Assembly (NCBI GenBank): GCA_010909725.1
Contig: JAACMV010000010.1
Coordinates: 783,501-847,500, forward strand
DNA from: Picochlorum sp. 'celeri'
Lineage: Eukaryota > Chlorophyta > Trebouxiophyceae
DNA length: 64,000 nt
Direction of reading: 5' to 3'
The notes under the pieces: generated by a model
Told to the model about the DNA's origin: nothing
Databases searched by the model: none
What the model saw: the letters and a program-made list of their open reading frames with translations, nothing else
Shown here: one piece after another, positions 61,890 to 64,000 of the stretch
Layout of the letters: each line of letters starts with the position of its first letter
Numbering within the stretch: position 1 is the first letter of the stretch
Program-made: the position numbers and the translations under genes

Positions 61890-64000
61890 TTATTTTCTTG
61901 TGATGGATATGGCAGAAGGGGTCGCGTCTTGAGGAATTGTGCCTTGAATCTCCCCTGGCAAAATGAAGGCATGGCTGCACTGCACATTGTCATTCGTTTC
62001 AGATGATGATGCCATGCTTTTTCTTAATGCAGTGGGATTCATGGCTATGTATGCTTCTCCATTGGCAGGAATGACTGTTCCTGGGATAAACTCATATTCA
62101 AAAGTATCTCCTCCTTTGATGGCCCAGCCAGAAATGTCGAGAGCAATGTTGTTTGGGTTTACGATTTTGACATAGCCATTTGGCCCAGGGGTGACTTGTT
62201 CTATCTCAAATGTGGCATCAGATGGCTGTGCTTCTGGGATGAGTGGGATTTCGCCATCTGGCCCGTATGTTCCGTATAGCTGTTGTGTGCGAAGAGGGAT
62301 CTGTTCTGAAACAATTTGTGTGTACCCACGTTCTACATCTCCAGAGTTTCCCCAGAATTCAATATCTCTCTGCGCTTCTTCTTTTATCAGATTATATTCT
62401 TCTGTTGCAAGAGTCTTCAATCTATCTGTGGAGAGAAACTCGTCCATGAGTGTTCGTAAGCGCCTCATGTACATGGCTCTGGTTGTTGGAATTGATAGAA
62501 TTGCATCAATCAGGAAATTGTAGGTTCCACGAGCGCCTCCAGGAATATCATATAAGCTTCTTTGATCCCCATCATAGTTTGCTGGAATAGATGATGTGTT
62601 TGGCAGAGAGAGTCCCAGCGCTGCAGCCCCATTCAATGGTGTGCCATCTGTCATTCCAGGAAACCCAGGAGTACTGGCCAAACGCCTTCTCTTCGCTGCT
62701 CTATCTGGATCGATGATTGTCGTGATGAGACCCCACGGAGTTGTGACTTTGAGATCCTGAGGATGATTCTTGTCACAAAAGAGTGGACTGTTCCACTGCT
62801 CGCACTCTAGGATACAATAATCTGGGGCAGGTTTGCCGCCCAAGCCTCTGTCTGTTCCAAAAGCAGCCTCAACATCCCATGGTAACATTGACCACAGCTC
62901 TTCTTTTGGGTCTTGGTACACATAAAAGTTTTTCGTGCAACGGTCCTGATTCAGCATGAGCGTCATGGCAGCCATGTAATTGATTGTTTTTGGAAGATTG
63001 ACATGGTCATAGACGTATGAAGACCTAGAACCACAATATGCCCCAGCCAACCCTTGAGTGAAGTCGCTCAGATCCCTGAATGCATCCTCGTCTTTTAAAA
63101 TAATTGGTCTATAGTAGAACTGTGCCTGCCAAGGATCCAAATCCCATCTCAAATTTGAATACTCTCCTGAAATTGATTTCATCAAGGGACCTGGGGTAGC
63201 AAATCCAGCTTCATCCAAAGGATCCTCATCCCAGTCCTCTCCCAGCGAGAATTTACCAAAGTATTCTCCATTCAGTCGAACCTGTGTTTGATAGTAGTCC
63301 AAAGCATCTACTCCCATTTCTTTGAGTGCTCTCCATGCCAATGTTTCACGCATGAATGAATTCTCTCCAGGCTCAGCCCATTCAGAATTCATATTGAATT
63401 CTTTGACCGTTCGATCATCATCCTCGAATATCTGGAATATTTTACCTTGGTCTCCTGCATCTACTTTGAACTTGGGTTTGGGCCACGCGATAGAGGAGAC
63501 ACCTCTCCGCCGGACAATAATGTTGTCATAATAGTGGCCATTCACCATCACAGAGCATCCAGGTGCTGCATCTTTCCCTTCCAAAAACGGAGCATCTTTA
63601 TCTTTGCAGTAGAGATCCACCACAGGTAAATTTGTTGCAAGGGAAGGATTGTCCACAAAAGTTCCATAATATTCCCTGGAAGTGGGAGTTGCAAATGTAG
63701 GGAACCTTGTTGTGGTACCAGATGGGTCTGTCACTGTGAAATACCATTGAATCATAGCCCCGGGACTCTGGTCTGGAATTGTAGCTGTATATAGCCCATC
63801 GCCAGAAGATGTCATGGGGATGGACCCTTCTTCCACGCCGTTGACAAGATATGTGAGGGTCACACCTTGCACCTCCTGGGTCTGCTCAATGATTTCAACC
63901 TCGACTGGAAAACTGCCAGTCACTGGTCCCAATACTTCAATGACACGTACATCAAAAGGCTTTTCTGGAGCAGCTGCTGCATTTGGAGCTGCAGGCGTCG
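61890..64000 (-). CDS. CotH-kinase-family protein with lamin-tail domain (5' end beyond window)
   Basis: The frame is open to the right edge, so the N-terminus is missing; ~703 residues are present. The first visible part is a beta-sandwich (VEVEIIEQTQEVQGVTLTYL, MIQWYFTVTDPSGTTTRFPT). The CotH core has SVMVNGHYYDNIIVRRRGVS, WPKPKFKVDAGDQGKIFQIF, FMRETLAWRALKEMGVDALD, VRLNGEYFGKFSLGEDWDED, NYMAAMTLMLNQDRCTKNFY and LWSMLPWDVEAAFGTDRGLG, an atypical protein-kinase fold. Near the C-terminus ATFEIEQVTPGPNGYVKIVN, NNIALDISGWAIKGGD and IPANGEAYIAMNP match a lamin-tail (LTD) domain. Such CotH-LTD proteins are usually secreted or surface-bound. The stop is 80 nt from RAD1's start, same strand. Confidence 0.88.
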   Translation of the reverse strand, partial: TPAAPNAAAAPEKPFDVRVIEVLGPVTGSFPVEVEIIEQTQEVQGVTLTYLVNGVEEGSIPMTSSGDGLYTATIPDQSPGAMIQWYFTVTDPSGTTTRFPTFATPTSREYYGTFVDNPSLATNLPVVDLYCKDKDAPFLEGKDAAPGCSVMVNGHYYDNIIVRRRGVSSIAWPKPKFKVDAGDQGKIFQIFEDDDRTVKEFNMNSEWAEPGENSFMRETLAWRALKEMGVDALDYYQTQVRLNGEYFGKFSLGEDWDEDPLDEAGFATPGPLMKSISGEYSNLRWDLDPWQAQFYYRPIILKDEDAFRDLSDFTQGLAGAYCGSRSSYVYDHVNLPKTINYMAAMTLMLNQDRCTKNFYVYQDPKEELWSMLPWDVEAAFGTDRGLGGKPAPDYCILECEQWNSPLFCDKNHPQDLKVTTPWGLITTIIDPDRAAKRRRLASTPGFPGMTDGTPLNGAAALGLSLPNTSSIPANYDGDQRSLYDIPGGARGTYNFLIDAILSIPTTRAMYMRRLRTLMDEFLSTDRLKTLATEEYNLIKEEAQRDIEFWGNSGDVERGYTQIVSEQIPLRTQQLYGTYGPDGEIPLIPEAQPSDATFEIEQVTPGPNGYVKIVNPNNIALDISGWAIKGGDTFEYEFIPGTVIPANGEAYIAMNPTALRKSMASSSETNDNVQCSHAFILPGEIQGTIPQDATPSAISITRK

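Noticed and set aside
1..64000. tRNA or rRNA genes
   Set aside because: I looked for GGTTCGA-type B boxes and their complements; the hits I saw fall inside coding regions without a cloverleaf.

Overview
This window is nuclear DNA from a gene-dense eukaryote, most likely a unicellular alga. The eukaryotic calls rest on spliceosomal introns and on eukaryote-only genes such as EIF3L, RPAP1, BMS1, UTP25, ING and RAD1. A plastid is suggested by three membrane proteins of plastid/cyanobacterial type (a SnoaL-like protein with a multi-span tail, a DUF2232 protein, and a second SnoaL-like protein with a transit-like leader). An ACX2-type acyl-CoA oxidase, a Mei2-type C-terminal RRM, an RLT-like HARE-HTH/WHIM protein and a probable B3 DNA-binding domain point towards the green lineage, but I cannot name the species. 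There are no tRNA or rRNA genes, no CRISPR, no transposase and no telomeric repeats that I can see.

Layout. 0-6.4 kb: plastid SnoaL protein, DMT transporter, EIF3L, peroxisomal acyl-CoA oxidase. 7-13 kb: Pumilio/PUF regulator, plastid DUF2232 protein, ePHD plus B3-like chromatin protein. 13.4-22.6 kb: RLT-like chromatin-remodeller subunit, family-16 methyltransferase, triose-phosphate/nucleotide-sugar type translocator, a small tetraspan protein and a secreted Cys-rich protein with a PEP-repeat tail. 22.7-32.5 kb: UTP25 and BMS1 head to head (both SSU-processome), ING-type PHD reader, organellar ribosomal protein uL18, Mei2-like RNA-binding protein. 33.8-48.2 kb: BBE-like FAD oxidase, CLPTM1, RPAP1, OTU protease, large FUSC-like membrane protein, FAD amine-oxidase-like protein. 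49-64 kb: dysferlin-domain/class-3-lipase fusion, Mit_KHE1-like protein, DEAD-box helicase, coiled-coil protein, cyclophilin, secreted phosphatidylserine-decarboxylase-like protein, SnoaL protein, RAD1, and a CotH-kinase/lamin-tail protein cut by the right edge.

Gene architecture. About half the genes have a single exon; the rest carry one to five introns, mostly 61-80 nt, that I placed by keeping reading frame and family similarity across the junction. Convergent genes can end only 2-5 nt apart. The 24 placed introns share an unusual donor, GT[A/G][C/T]G, in which +4 is never A. Intergenic spacers, although short, hold several perfect palindromes of 14-18 bp, concentrated at 32.8-33.7 kb and 35.5 kb.

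Functionally the genes are housekeeping: translation initiation and ribosome assembly, RNA polymerase II assembly, chromatin reading, lipid turnover, plastid membrane proteins, DNA-damage signalling. The most unusual items are the splice-site signature, the palindromic spacers, the UTP25/BMS1 shared promoter, the dysferlin-lipase and ePHD-B3 domain combinations, and the secreted PSD-like and His-less BBE-like enzymes.
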